DNA of 64,000 nt from Hoeflea sp. Lineage in GTDB: Bacteria; Pseudomonadota; Alphaproteobacteria; Rhizobiales; Rhizobiaceae. Both the position numbers and the translations under genes were made by a program. Location: positions 1,798,001 through 1,862,000 of the forward strand of contig JACKJT010000001.1 in NCBI GenBank assembly GCA_020637795.1, read 5' to 3'. Shown one piece after another: positions 52,106 to 59,676 of this stretch (position 1 is the first letter of the stretch; the number at the start of each line of letters is the position of its first letter). The notes beneath the pieces were generated by a model. That model searched no databases. It was not told the origin of the DNA and saw nothing but the letters and a program-made list of their open reading frames with translations.

Positions 52106-52966
52106 TCAAATTAAGTTATAACCCTTATGATGCCTTTCGACCTCGATCACCTCGACAGCCAAAAATCTAGCCAGAGTTTTTAGCTTGGGCGGCAAATTAC
52201 TCTCGATAACAAGTTTGGCATCGACGGTCATGCGCGACCCGGCCACCTTGCATTCTGCCTTCATGATCGCTTTATATTTTACTATCTGAAAAATACCACG
52301 TGTCAGGTCCGGTTCGCCGGAATTGACGGCCTTCACCTCTGCTGCAAACCAAAGGTTCGAGGTTTGAAATGAGACATCAAGGCTGTCGCCCGAGGCCAGT
52401 TTACGTTCCGTTTCCGTCAGGTCCGGCATGCGCAGATTAAAGATTTCGGGATGATCGCGAATCCATTCTTTCAAGCGCCGATGGTCTTCTCCTTCTCCAC
52501 CTCCGCCGAACTCGATTGCTCCCTGTATCAGATCGCCGAACCGATGCGGCGAAGGCGACACTCCCAGCCTTTCCAAAACTTCGTCCCAGTGATGAAAGTC
52601 GAATGCGGCATGTTGTTCCGTCTCAATGATCGCCCGCCGATCTTGCAAACTCGGCTTGGCAAAAAAACCGTCGATACCCTTTCCAGGTTGACCGCTCGAC
52701 TGCGCAACAACAAGTGCCTGTATTTTCGGGATAGATTGCGCATTTTGTGTTGCCAGGCCAGCCAGTGTTCGGCCAACACACCCTAGAACGTAGTTGAGAT
52801 TCCGCGGATTTGGCATATCGAGCTTTTCGGCCAATTCGCTATAGGTCACAATCCGGCGTGCCTTTGCGTATTGGATCAACAGCGGCAAAGCCTTTTTCGC
52901 CCTCTGCTGGTATAGCTTGTTGCCAAACATAGGCCCGACATGATCCGCCGTTTCGCTTTTTGCCAT
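52106..52966 (-). CDS. Nuclease-fold protein with N-terminal winged helix, 286 aa
   Basis: The ATG at 52966 has AAAGGAAG upstream. Residues about 15-65 (YQQRAKKALPLLIQYAKARR, then IVTYSELAEKLDMPNPRNLNYVLGCVG) look like the winged-helix DNA-binding domain of alkyltransferase-like proteins. Near the C terminus, SLDVSFQTSNLWFAAEVKAV gives D-x(n)-E-x-K on consecutive strands, followed by FQIVKYKAIMKA, a PD-(D/E)xK nuclease pattern. It is probably a DNA-targeting endonuclease. It lies 10 bases after the restriction-enzyme remnant, indicating that it belonged to that operon before the IS insertion. Confidence 0.75.
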   Translation of the reverse strand: MAKSETADHVGPMFGNKLYQQRAKKALPLLIQYAKARRIVTYSELAEKLDMPNPRNLNYVLGCVGRTLAGLATQNAQSIPKIQALVVAQSSGQPGKGIDGFFAKPSLQDRRAIIETEQHAAFDFHHWDEVLERLGVSPSPHRFGDLIQGAIEFGGGGEGEDHRRLKEWIRDHPEIFNLRMPDLTETERKLASGDSLDVSFQTSNLWFAAEVKAVNSGEPDLTRGIFQIVKYKAIMKAECKVAGSRMTVDAKLVIESNLPPKLKTLARFLAVEVIEVERHHKGYNLI

Positions 52967-52976
52967 TGGACTTCCT

Positions 52977-53332
52977 TTATCCGGCCTCGCCAACTCCATC
53001 GTTGGATAGAAATGCCCCCGGCCAGCCGCCATGAGCTTCTATCACCTTGTCGATCTCGGCCATGATCCGTCGGGTTTCGGTCAAGGCGACGACGACGCGG
53101 CGGTAGTGGAGAATGTCTTCGTCGGTCAACACCCGGCCATCAGACTGCTTTTTACCGCCCTTGGCGGCGCGGTCCTTCAGCCATTTCTCGCAGACCTGAT
53201 AGCCGCCGACATGGAACTCCCAGGTCGCCTTGGGCACATCCTCGAACCAGCGCGATGGGTTAATCATTACCTTGCCTTTGTCGTATTTCGGATAGCCCTT
53301 CTCAACACGGGCTTCGCCTGTACCGTTGAAGG
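52977..53332 (-). pseudogene. C-terminal remnant of a type ISP restriction-modification enzyme
   Basis: About 118 codons survive. The stretch GYPKYDKGKVMINPSRWFED, then WEFHVGGYQVCEKWLKDR and LTDEDILHYRRVVVALTETR, matches the extreme C terminus of type ISP (LlaBIII-like) enzymes, which are usually well over 1000 residues. The 5' side is cut exactly at the left end of the IS21 element; the frame continues into the IS and meets a chance start there. Helicase, nuclease and methylase parts are absent, so the enzyme is dead. Confidence 0.8.
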
Positions 53333-53427
53333 TGAGAGCGGCGGTGCAAAACTCGGCCACGGTAGCGGCGGAATAGTCCGGCCGCGGGCGGAGTAAAATC
53401 CGGCCACCTATTTCCCTTCTGCGACGA

Positions 53428-54954
53428 ATGCAGGAGGGCTTGGGGATCTACACCGTGGAACTTTATCTGAAGGTTAGACTGGCTGTCTCGGAAGGGATGA
53501 GCCGGCGTCAGGCTGCGAAGCATTTCAACATATCGCGCGACAGCGTTACCAAGATGATGTCGTATTCGACGCCGCCCGGCTATCAGCGACAGTCACCGAT
53601 CCGGCGACCGAAGCTGGATGCATTTGTTTCGACGATCGATCATTGGCTTGATGAGGACGTGAAGGTGCCGCGTAAACAGCGCCACACGGCCAAGCGGGTG
53701 TTCGATCGGCTCCGGGACGAGCGCGGGTTCACCGGCGGCTATACGATCATCAAGGATTACATGCGCGAGCGTGAGCAACGCCGTCAGGAGGTGTTCGTGC
53801 CGCTGGCGCATTCGCCAGGGCATGCGCAGGCCGATTTCGGCGAGGCGATGGTGGTGATCGGCGGGGTGGAGCGGAAGGCGCACTTCTTCGTGCTCGACCT
53901 GCCGCATAGCGACGGTTGCTATGTGCGGGCTTATCCGGCGGCGGTGTCGGAGGCCTGGGTCGACGGCCACGTCCATGCGTTCGCCTTCTTCGGGGCCGTG
54001 CCGCAATCAATCGTCTACGACAACGATCGCTGCCTTGTCGCCAAGATTCTGCCCGACGGCACACGCAAGCGCGCAACGCTGTTCAGCGGCTTCCTGTCCC
54101 ACTACCTGATCCGCGATCGCTACGGCCGCCCCGGCAAGGGCAACGACAAGGGAAGCGTCGAGGGGCTTGTCGGCTATGCCCGGCGCAACTTCATGGTACC
54201 AATCCCAGAGTTTGCGACGTGGGAAGCGTTCAACATCTGGCTGGAGGAGCAATGCCGCAAGCGTCAGCGCGACAAGCTGCGCGGCGAGAGCGAGACGATC
54301 GGTGAGCGGCTGCAGCGTGATCTCGCCGGCATGCGCGCGTTGCCGGCATCTCCATTCGATACCTGTGATCAGGCCAGTGCCAAAGTGACGGCCCAATCTC
54401 TCGTGCGCTACAAAACCAACGACTATTCCGTGCCTGTTGCCTATGGCCATCAGGATGTGTGGGTGCGCGGCTATGTCGATGAAGTGGTGATCGGCTGCCG
54501 CGGCGAGATCATCGCTCGTCATCCGCGGTGCTGGGAGCGGGAGGACGTGGTCTTCGATCCCGTCCATTACCTGCCGCTGATCGAGCAGAAGATCAATTCG
54601 CTGGATCAGGCAGCGCCCTTGCAAGGCTGGAACCTGCCCGAGGAATTCGCCACGCTGCGTCGCTTGATGGAAGGCCGCATGGCAAAGCATGGCCGGCGGG
54701 AGTATGTGCAGGTGCTGCGTCTCATGGAAAGCTTCGAACTCCCTGATCTTCATGCAGCGGTGAAGCAGGCTCTCCAGCTCGGCGCGATCGGCTTCGATGC
54801 GGTCAAGCATCTGATCCTGTGCCGGGTGGAACGCCGACCGCCGCGACTAGACCTATCCATCTATCCCTACCTGCCAAGGGCGACGGTCGAGACGACCTCG
54901 GCGAAGTCCTACATGCGCCTGCTTGACGGCGTTGAAGGGGAGGAAGCGGCATGA
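53428..54954 (+). CDS. istA: IS21-family transposase IstA
   Basis: This is a 508-residue DDE transposase. The N-terminal helix-turn-helix is SEGMSRRQAAKHFNISRDSVTKMM. The integrase core has the first aspartate in HAQADFGEAMVVIGG, the second in SIVYDNDRCLV and the glutamate in GNDKGSVEGLVGYARRNF. A beta-barrel C-terminal domain follows (VPVAYGHQDVWVRGYVDEV). It is intact and overlaps istB by four bases (ATGA), the usual coupling. Confidence 0.95.
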   Translation: MQEGLGIYTVELYLKVRLAVSEGMSRRQAAKHFNISRDSVTKMMSYSTPPGYQRQSPIRRPKLDAFVSTIDHWLDEDVKVPRKQRHTAKRVFDRLRDERGFTGGYTIIKDYMREREQRRQEVFVPLAHSPGHAQADFGEAMVVIGGVERKAHFFVLDLPHSDGCYVRAYPAAVSEAWVDGHVHAFAFFGAVPQSIVYDNDRCLVAKILPDGTRKRATLFSGFLSHYLIRDRYGRPGKGNDKGSVEGLVGYARRNFMVPIPEFATWEAFNIWLEEQCRKRQRDKLRGESETIGERLQRDLAGMRALPASPFDTCDQASAKVTAQSLVRYKTNDYSVPVAYGHQDVWVRGYVDEVVIGCRGEIIARHPRCWEREDVVFDPVHYLPLIEQKINSLDQAAPLQGWNLPEEFATLRRLMEGRMAKHGRREYVQVLRLMESFELPDLHAAVKQALQLGAIGFDAVKHLILCRVERRPPRLDLSIYPYLPRATVETTSAKSYMRLLDGVEGEEAA

Positions 54955-55709
54955 GCACCGAAGCACCGGAGATCCTTCTGTTCCATTACCTCAAGAGCCT
55001 GAAGCTGCCTACCTTCCAGCGTGAGTACCAGAAGCTGGCCCGGTTGTGCGCCACCGAAGGCGTCGATCATGTCGGATACCTCAGCCGGCTTGCCGAACTA
55101 GAGATGATCGAACGTGATCGGCGCAAGGTCGAGCGCCGCATCAAGGCGGCAAAATTCCCGGTCGTCAAAAGCCTCGACAGCTTCGACTTCGCCGCCATCC
55201 CGAAGCTCAACAAGATGCAGGTGCTGGAGCTCGCGCGTTGCGAATGGATCGAGCGCCGCGAGAATGTCATTGCGCTTGGGCCCAGCGGTACGGGCAAAAC
55301 CCATGCTGCGCTTGGTCTCGGCCTGGCGGCCTGCCAGAAGGGCATGTCAGTTGGGTTCACGACAGCCTCAGCACTCGTCAGTGAGATGATGGAGGCGCGC
55401 GACGAGCGGCGTCTGCTACGGCTGCAGAAACAGATGGCGGCCTGCCAGCTTCTAATCATCGACGAGCTGGGCTTCGTGCCACTCTCCAAGACCGGTGCGG
55501 AACTGTTGTTCGAACTGATCTCGCAACGCTATGAACGGGGTGCCACCCTGATCACCAGTAACCTACCGTTTGACGAATGGACCGAAACGCTTGGATCTGA
55601 GCGTCTGACCGGCGCGCTGCTGGATCGTATTACCCACCACGTCAGCATCCTCGAGATGAACGGCGACAGCTATCGTCTCGCCCAAAGCCGCGCCCGAAAG
55701 GCCGGCTGA
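54951..55709 (+). CDS. istB: IS21-family helper ATPase IstB
   Basis: This 252-residue DnaC/DnaA-like AAA+ ATPase assembles on DNA and directs IstA. Walker A is ALGPSGTGKTHAALGLG (about 110-126) and Walker B is LLIIDELGFVPLS (about 167-179). The sensor region is ATLITSNLPFDEW. The N-terminal LKLPTFQREYQKLAR is the IstB signature region. It is full length, so the element may still be active. Confidence 0.95.
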   Translation: MSTEAPEILLFHYLKSLKLPTFQREYQKLARLCATEGVDHVGYLSRLAELEMIERDRRKVERRIKAAKFPVVKSLDSFDFAAIPKLNKMQVLELARCEWIERRENVIALGPSGTGKTHAALGLGLAACQKGMSVGFTTASALVSEMMEARDERRLLRLQKQMAACQLLIIDELGFVPLSKTGAELLFELISQRYERGATLITSNLPFDEWTETLGSERLTGALLDRITHHVSILEMNGDSYRLAQSRARKAG

Positions 55710-55841
55710 AACCCTCTCAGAAAATCAACGCGCGCGCATGAACCCCCGCTCAGGCTACGCCCTCCCGGCGGTCTCATGCGCGCGCCAAAAGTGGCCGGCT
55801 TTTACACCGCCGCGTGGCCGGATTTTGCTCCGCCGTTGACA

Positions 55842-56253
55842 GCTTGCTTTTTGTCAATCGTTGTTCGTCAACTTCCTGAAACTCAGCTTCCACCTTTTCC
55901 CGAATGTCGTCACTCTCGATGCGTTGGATGATGTGACAGGTTCCTTGCGCGTGTTTGTCATTCATCGGCGGGTTGTGCTTGAACCAGCGATGGACAAACA
56001 CTTCACTGGACTCGGTGTCGAAACTAACCAGACCAGCTTTGATTATCTGGTTGCGGCATCGAATGTAGTTTCCCAGTTCCCAGCCAAGGTCTGCGCAAGC
56101 ATAACCATCGGGAAGCCGAAAGCACCCGGCGCTGTTTTGATGTTCGCATGTCATAAAATAGAGATGCAGAACCATCGCATCGCTATCCAGACCGTTGAAC
56201 CTCCCCGACCGCCAAACGGTCGGGGAAATCTTCGAAAATTCGCGCTTGCTCAC
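55842..56253 (-). pseudogene. Phage-type replication/helix-turn-helix gene truncated by the IS
   Basis: From a GTG at 56253 the first 137 or so codons look genuine: KREFSKISPTVWRSGRFNGL, DAMVLHLYFMTCEHQNSAGC, and a winged-helix-like YIRCRNQIIKAGLVSFD. This resembles phage replication-organiser or winged-helix proteins. After EVDEQRLTKSK the frame enters the IS21 right end and soon stops, so the C-terminal part is lost. The start overlaps the stop of the 93-aa gene (GTGA). Confidence 0.7.
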
Positions 56254-56531
56254 AACGCTTCCTCCAGAATGGAGATTGGCGAGTGAAGCACATATCGCGC
56301 GTGGGTGCCGGGAAACGGGCCTTCGTGGCTTTCATGGATTGTCTCGATGATGAGACCCATGCCACGAAGATTGAACACATAGGCGCTCCAGCGCGGCCCC
56401 GGCGTGGTGATGGGAGTGCATCCGCGCTCCCCTTCTCTTTCAAGTTCCAGCAAGGCCCAGGCATCCCGGCCTTTCGCAATCTGCACCGCGCCATCGGGTT
56501 CAATCCTGAATGTGACAGAAAGCCTTTTCAT
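56250..56531 (-). CDS. Small phage-like protein, 93 aa
   Basis: The 93 residues form strands and a helix: LSVTFRIEPDGAVQIAKGRD, then WALLELEREGERGCTPI and WSAYVFNLRGMGLIIETIHE. The last stretch resembles the winged-helix tail often annotated in short prophage proteins. It overlaps its neighbours at both ends (ATGA-type), as in phage early operons. Function is unknown. Confidence 0.65.
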   Translation of the reverse strand: MKRLSVTFRIEPDGAVQIAKGRDAWALLELEREGERGCTPITTPGPRWSAYVFNLRGMGLIIETIHESHEGPFPGTHARYVLHSPISILEEAL

Positions 56532-56866
56532 TGGCCGCCCTCCATGAAATCGGGGAACAAATCGATGATGGCCAGTCCAGCGCTATCGCATTCGCCCGCA
56601 AGCTCACGGACACGGCGCATCAGGCCCTGCCGGGTCCGGCAATAGCACCGGGCATCCCAACGCGGCTCTCCGTGCCTCATTCCGGCCTTACGCTGCAAAA
56701 TCCACTGGATGGCATCACGACATTCGATGATGCGCCAATTCGAATTGAGTCTAACGATGATGGCCCGATCGTTTTCTGATTCCTCTCTGTTGTTCATTGT
56801 GCCGGGGACGGACGGAGAGCACCTATTCGTGCCGTTGTAGCTGATGGGTTTCGGAAGGTGGTTCAT
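56528..56866 (-). CDS. Small phage-like protein, 112 aa
   Basis: The ATG at 56866 is chosen because it overlaps the stop of the 69-aa gene as ATGA; a longer frame exists. The C-terminal 70 residues (IVRLNSNWRIIECRDAIQWILQR, then WDARCYCRTRQGLMRRVRELAG) have the look of a small DNA-binding or nuclease-associated phage protein with paired cysteines. No family is firmly recognised. Confidence 0.55.
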   Translation of the reverse strand: MNHLPKPISYNGTNRCSPSVPGTMNNREESENDRAIIVRLNSNWRIIECRDAIQWILQRKAGMRHGEPRWDARCYCRTRQGLMRRVRELAGECDSAGLAIIDLFPDFMEGGQ

Positions 56867-57072
56867 GCGAGCCTCCCGCCAATCTGGGCGAGCTGGCAGA
56901 CCAACCGCGCCATGCATGGCGAAAGCCCGTAGCGCTGCGCCACATAAGCCGCTTGAAATGACAAGCCATCGGCATTAGCCTCTGAATTGTCTGAAACAGC
57001 CGCAATTGTTTTGGCAATATCTCCCCGGACGGCACCTGCCAGTGCCTCCGGGGTTTCTTTTTTAGGCTGCAT
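56863..57072 (-). CDS. Small phage-like protein, 69 aa
   Basis: The N terminus is charged (MQPKKETPEALAGAVRGDIAK). The C terminus carries a helix-turn-helix-like AAYVAQRYGLSPCMARLVCQLAQIGG. The start lies inside the 3' end of the AlpA-like gene and the stop overlaps the next gene. The tight packing supports a real gene of a phage-type early operon, perhaps a second regulator. Confidence 0.55.
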   Translation of the reverse strand: MQPKKETPEALAGAVRGDIAKTIAAVSDNSEANADGLSFQAAYVAQRYGLSPCMARLVCQLAQIGGRLA

Positions 57073-57250
57073 GGGAAGGCCCTCCCTTGGGAAGGTTCTT
57101 CAGATAGCTTTCAAGCTCGCTCACAAGAATGAGTGTCCGCTTACCGCTCTTGCGTGGCGTCAGCTTGCCTTCATTAAACAGTTTGTAGAGCGTTGATCTG
57201 CCAAGGCCAGACATCTCTGATGCCTGAGCCAATGTCACTGCGATAGTCAT
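57062..57250 (-). CDS. AlpA/excisionase-like helix-turn-helix protein
   Basis: The 62 residues form one MerR-like winged helix: TLAQASEMSGLGRSTLYKLF, NEGKLTPRKSGKRTLILVSEL. Such proteins activate or accompany P4-type integrases as excisionases. The ATG has AGGAGC upstream. It begins the small-gene run read leftward, 76 bases after the 171-aa gene, close to the integrase it may control. Confidence 0.85.
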   Translation of the reverse strand: MTIAVTLAQASEMSGLGRSTLYKLFNEGKLTPRKSGKRTLILVSELESYLKNLPKGGPSHAA

Positions 57251-57326
57251 TTGTTGTGCTCCTATGTTGAACTTACAGGAGCATTCTACCGTCCATAAAA
57301 ACGGAGGCTTTTATTCCATACATTAA

Positions 57327-57842
57327 TCAAAAATCAGCTTCGTTATCGTTTTGATTATATTGCTTTTCTTCTTCCTCCTGTTCACGCAAATCATCTGCAC
57401 GGATTGCACGCCAATCATCCCAGCATTTTTGGACGTACCTCGCAGAGATTCGGATGCCTCTTTCCTCTGTTTCGGCTTTGGCTATAGCCTCGATGATGGC
57501 CTTCTTTTTGCCCTTTGGTCGCTTAGCGTCAAACTCAACATACCGAGCAGGTTGCTTTTCATCACTCAGCCCTTGGTCTTCTTGCAGGGCATACTCGATA
57601 TCTTCTTTGTAATCATTGGCTCCAGCCCCTCTCCAGAATTCTTTCCGGCTCCGAACAGGTATGGAGTGCAGTTTCTGGTACTCTTTCCTTACCGTCTTTA
57701 GCCGGTGCGCAATCTCATGCTCCCGGGCTGCTTCCCATTCATTCCGCCAAAGCTCCTCGCATTTTCCACCGATACCGAGCCTACTGAACTCGTCTTCGAT
57801 CAGCCTTTTTCGACCAGCGCCTTTTCTTGAGCCGCCGCGCAT
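57327..57842 (-). CDS. Hypothetical phage-like protein, 171 aa
   Basis: The start overlaps the integrase stop by one base (TAATG), indicating coupling. The N terminus MRGGSRKGAGRK is typical of small-terminase-like and other phage DNA-binding proteins. The body is very charged and helical (KCEELWRNEWEAAREHEIAHRL) with an acidic, Gln/Asn-rich tail. It could be a terminase small subunit-like protein, but with no capsid genes nearby I leave the function open. Confidence 0.6.
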   Translation of the reverse strand: MRGGSRKGAGRKRLIEDEFSRLGIGGKCEELWRNEWEAAREHEIAHRLKTVRKEYQKLHSIPVRSRKEFWRGAGANDYKEDIEYALQEDQGLSDEKQPARYVEFDAKRPKGKKKAIIEAIAKAETEERGIRISARYVQKCWDDWRAIRADDLREQEEEEKQYNQNDNEADF

Positions 57843-59035
57843 TATGCTAGCACCAACCGAATGACATTTTTGGCTGTGGAAGCCAGGCAGTACCGCTGCC
57901 ATTCATCCATCAGTTGACGACGCTTTTCCAACGCATCAGCCCGCCTGTAGGCCCGCTCCGTTGCGTCACCTACTCGATGCGCCAAGGCTTCCTCAGCAAC
58001 GTCACGTGAGAATTGTGTTTCATCACCTGCCCAATCACGAAATGCAGAGCGGAAGCCGTGCACCGTGAAGGCGTCGGCCTTCATACGTCGCATGAGCATT
58101 TCAAACGCCATTCCCGAAAGCGGCCTGTTCGGTCTCTGGCCGGGGAAAACGTAATCGGATATCCGCGTTTCGTGCAGTTCCTTTACGATGGCGAGCGCTC
58201 TTGGTGACAATGGAACGCGGTGTTCCTTACCCGCCTTCATGCGCTTTGCCGGGATGGTCCAAACCGCGTTTTCCAGATCCATTTCCGACCAAGTGGAACC
58301 AAGCACCTCACCCGACCGCGCCGCTGTCAGAATGAGAAACTCAAGGCCTCTTGCGGCCATCGCCTCCTTGCCGGGAAGCTGTTCCATGAAGGCTGGGACA
58401 TCACGGTAAGGCATTGCAGCATGGTGGCCACGCGTCAGCTTTTGGCGAGCGGGTAGTATGTTCTTCAAATGGCCTCGCCACAGTGCAGGGTTTTCGCCCG
58501 TTCTCCAGCCCCGGGCTTTGGCATAATCCAGCACCCGTTCAATGCGCCCACGAAGCCGTGAAGCAGTTTCCGCCTTGGATTGCCAGATTGGTGTGAGAAC
58601 ATTCAACACATCATCGGTCGAAATGTCCGAAACCGATTTAGCTCGAAGCGGAGACGCATACTGTTCAAGCGTCATGCGCCATTGCGCCCGATGCTTTTCA
58701 TTACGCCATTGCCCTTCCATTGAGGTGAGGAACATATCGGCGCAATCACCAAAGGACGGCACCGCGTCCTTTTTCCGTTCCGCTATTGGATTGCGCCCCT
58801 CAGCAACGGCTTGTCGACATTCCACTGCCAGCGCCCTCGCCTTAGCGAGCTTTACTGTCGGATAGGCTCCCAAGCCCATTTCATTGCGCTTGCCATTCTG
58901 TTTCCAGATGAAAGCCCAAGACTTAGCGCCTGAAGGCTTCACGTTCAGATAAAGCCCGCCGCCATCGCCAAGCATTCCTGGCTTTATGGCGGCCTTGCAT
59001 TCCGTGTCTGTCAGCTTGTTTGTAGCCCGCGCCAA
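57842..59035 (-). CDS. P4-type tyrosine integrase, 397 aa
   Basis: The N-terminal DUF4102 domain reads KLTDTECKAAIKPGMLGDGG, then LYLNVKPSGAKSWAFIW, as in P4/CP4 integrases. The catalytic residues are in LILTAARSGEVLGSTW (Arg), FTVHGFRSAFRDWAG (His-x-x-Arg), LAHRVGDATERAYRRADAL (His and Tyr). It is complete. Its start is 147 bases from the right-hand attachment repeat and it reads into the island, so the adjacent attR is probably its recombination site. It is unrelated in type to the 615-aa integrase at the left end. Confidence 0.94.
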   Translation of the reverse strand: MARATNKLTDTECKAAIKPGMLGDGGGLYLNVKPSGAKSWAFIWKQNGKRNEMGLGAYPTVKLAKARALAVECRQAVAEGRNPIAERKKDAVPSFGDCADMFLTSMEGQWRNEKHRAQWRMTLEQYASPLRAKSVSDISTDDVLNVLTPIWQSKAETASRLRGRIERVLDYAKARGWRTGENPALWRGHLKNILPARQKLTRGHHAAMPYRDVPAFMEQLPGKEAMAARGLEFLILTAARSGEVLGSTWSEMDLENAVWTIPAKRMKAGKEHRVPLSPRALAIVKELHETRISDYVFPGQRPNRPLSGMAFEMLMRRMKADAFTVHGFRSAFRDWAGDETQFSRDVAEEALAHRVGDATERAYRRADALEKRRQLMDEWQRYCLASTAKNVIRLVLA

Positions 59036-59181
59036 GAAGTGTCCCTAACTTTATCCCTAACTCCATTCGTGGATAGTAGCGGACGAAGGCACATGATAAA
59101 AGACAGATAACCGCCTAATTCATTGTTTTATAAAATCATCAACACACAACCAGGAACAGTGAGAAACATAGATTTGTCGGA

Positions 59182-59195
59182 CTCTCTCTCCGCCA
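59182..59195 (+). repeat. attR: copy of the tRNA-Ser 3' end
   Basis: CTCTCTCTCCGCCA is identical to the last 14 bases of the tRNA-Ser gene. The bases before it do not continue the tRNA T-arm, so it marks the right junction of the island. It lies in the 287-base non-coding gap between the P4-type integrase and the RidA gene. Confidence 0.82.
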
Positions 59196-59322
59196 TCATC
59201 TGACTTCACGCTGTCGCCTTTCGGGCTTCGCTCCAGTCGGGGCCTCGGATGAGCCCGGACGGCCCTTGGCCTTGCGAACCCTGCGGATTCGAAATGTCCC
59301 CGCTATTCTCCGGGGTGTGGAT

Positions 59323-59676
59323 CTAGCGTGAACCTTCAGAACATGCGGCAGTCACGATGATCTCGACCTTCAGTGTATCGCGCGCCAGCCGCGCTTGCCC
59401 GCAAGCGCGGGCGGGCGCGTGGCCGGGCGGGACCCAGGCGTCCCATACCGCGTTCATTTCGTCGAAATCTTTCATGTCGGACAGCCAGATGATCGCCTGC
59501 AGGATACGGTCCGGGGAAGATCCGGCCATGGCCAAAAGCCGTTCAATCCGCGACAGGCAGTCGCGTGTCTGCTCCGCGACGGTTTCGCCATCCCCGACCT
59601 GTCCGCACAGATAGGCGACGCCGTTGTGCCTGACGAACTTGCTCATGCGTTGTCCGGTTTCCAGCCGTTCGATCAT
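59323..59676 (-). CDS. RidA (YjgF/YER057c) family protein
   Basis: This is a 117-residue trimeric enamine/imine deaminase-type protein. The N-terminal KFVRHNGVAYLCGQVGDG and the C-terminal PARACGQARLARDTLKVEIIVTA include the conserved arginine in the P-x-R-x-x-x-G context and the final glutamate. Its start overlaps the stop of the flavoprotein gene (ATGA). Amine-oxidising enzymes release imines, so a coupled RidA fits as a clean-up enzyme. Confidence 0.88.
   Translation of the reverse strand: MIERLETGQRMSKFVRHNGVAYLCGQVGDGETVAEQTRDCLSRIERLLAMAGSSPDRILQAIIWLSDMKDFDEMNAVWDAWVPPGHAPARACGQARLARDTLKVEIIVTAACSEGSR

Larger units (their letters stand above)
53333..55841. mobile_element. IS21-family insertion sequence
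   Basis: The element is about 2.5 kb with istA and istB and imperfect terminal repeats (TGAGAGCGGCGGTGCAAAAC on the left, TGTCAACGGCGGAGCAAAAT inverted on the right). IS21-style multiple subterminal copies of GGCGG-N-G-N-AAAA-N-CCGGCCAC lie at 53340, 53367 (degenerate) and 53387 on the left and inverted at 55791 and 55814 on the right. No target duplication is visible, and the two flanks belong to different broken genes, so the insertion is associated with a deletion. Confidence 0.88.
34619..59195. mobile_element. Genomic island integrated in tRNA-Ser(GGA), about 24.6 kb
   Basis: The segment is bounded by the tRNA 3' end and an exact 14-base copy of it. Tyrosine recombinase genes lie just inside both ends (34709 plus strand, 59035 minus strand), and GC is lower than in the flanking core, with AT-rich gaps such as 37860-38090. 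Cargo is nucleases, a split FtsH-like protease, restriction-like genes, small phage-like genes and an IS21 element. Two unrelated integrases and a phage gene cut at the IS suggest two tandem elements merged by an internal deletion. No conjugation genes are seen, so it would need help to move between cells. Confidence 0.85.

Noticed and set aside
53325..55850. Target-site duplication of the IS21 element
   Set aside because: The bases just outside the two ends do not match; the flanks come from different genes.
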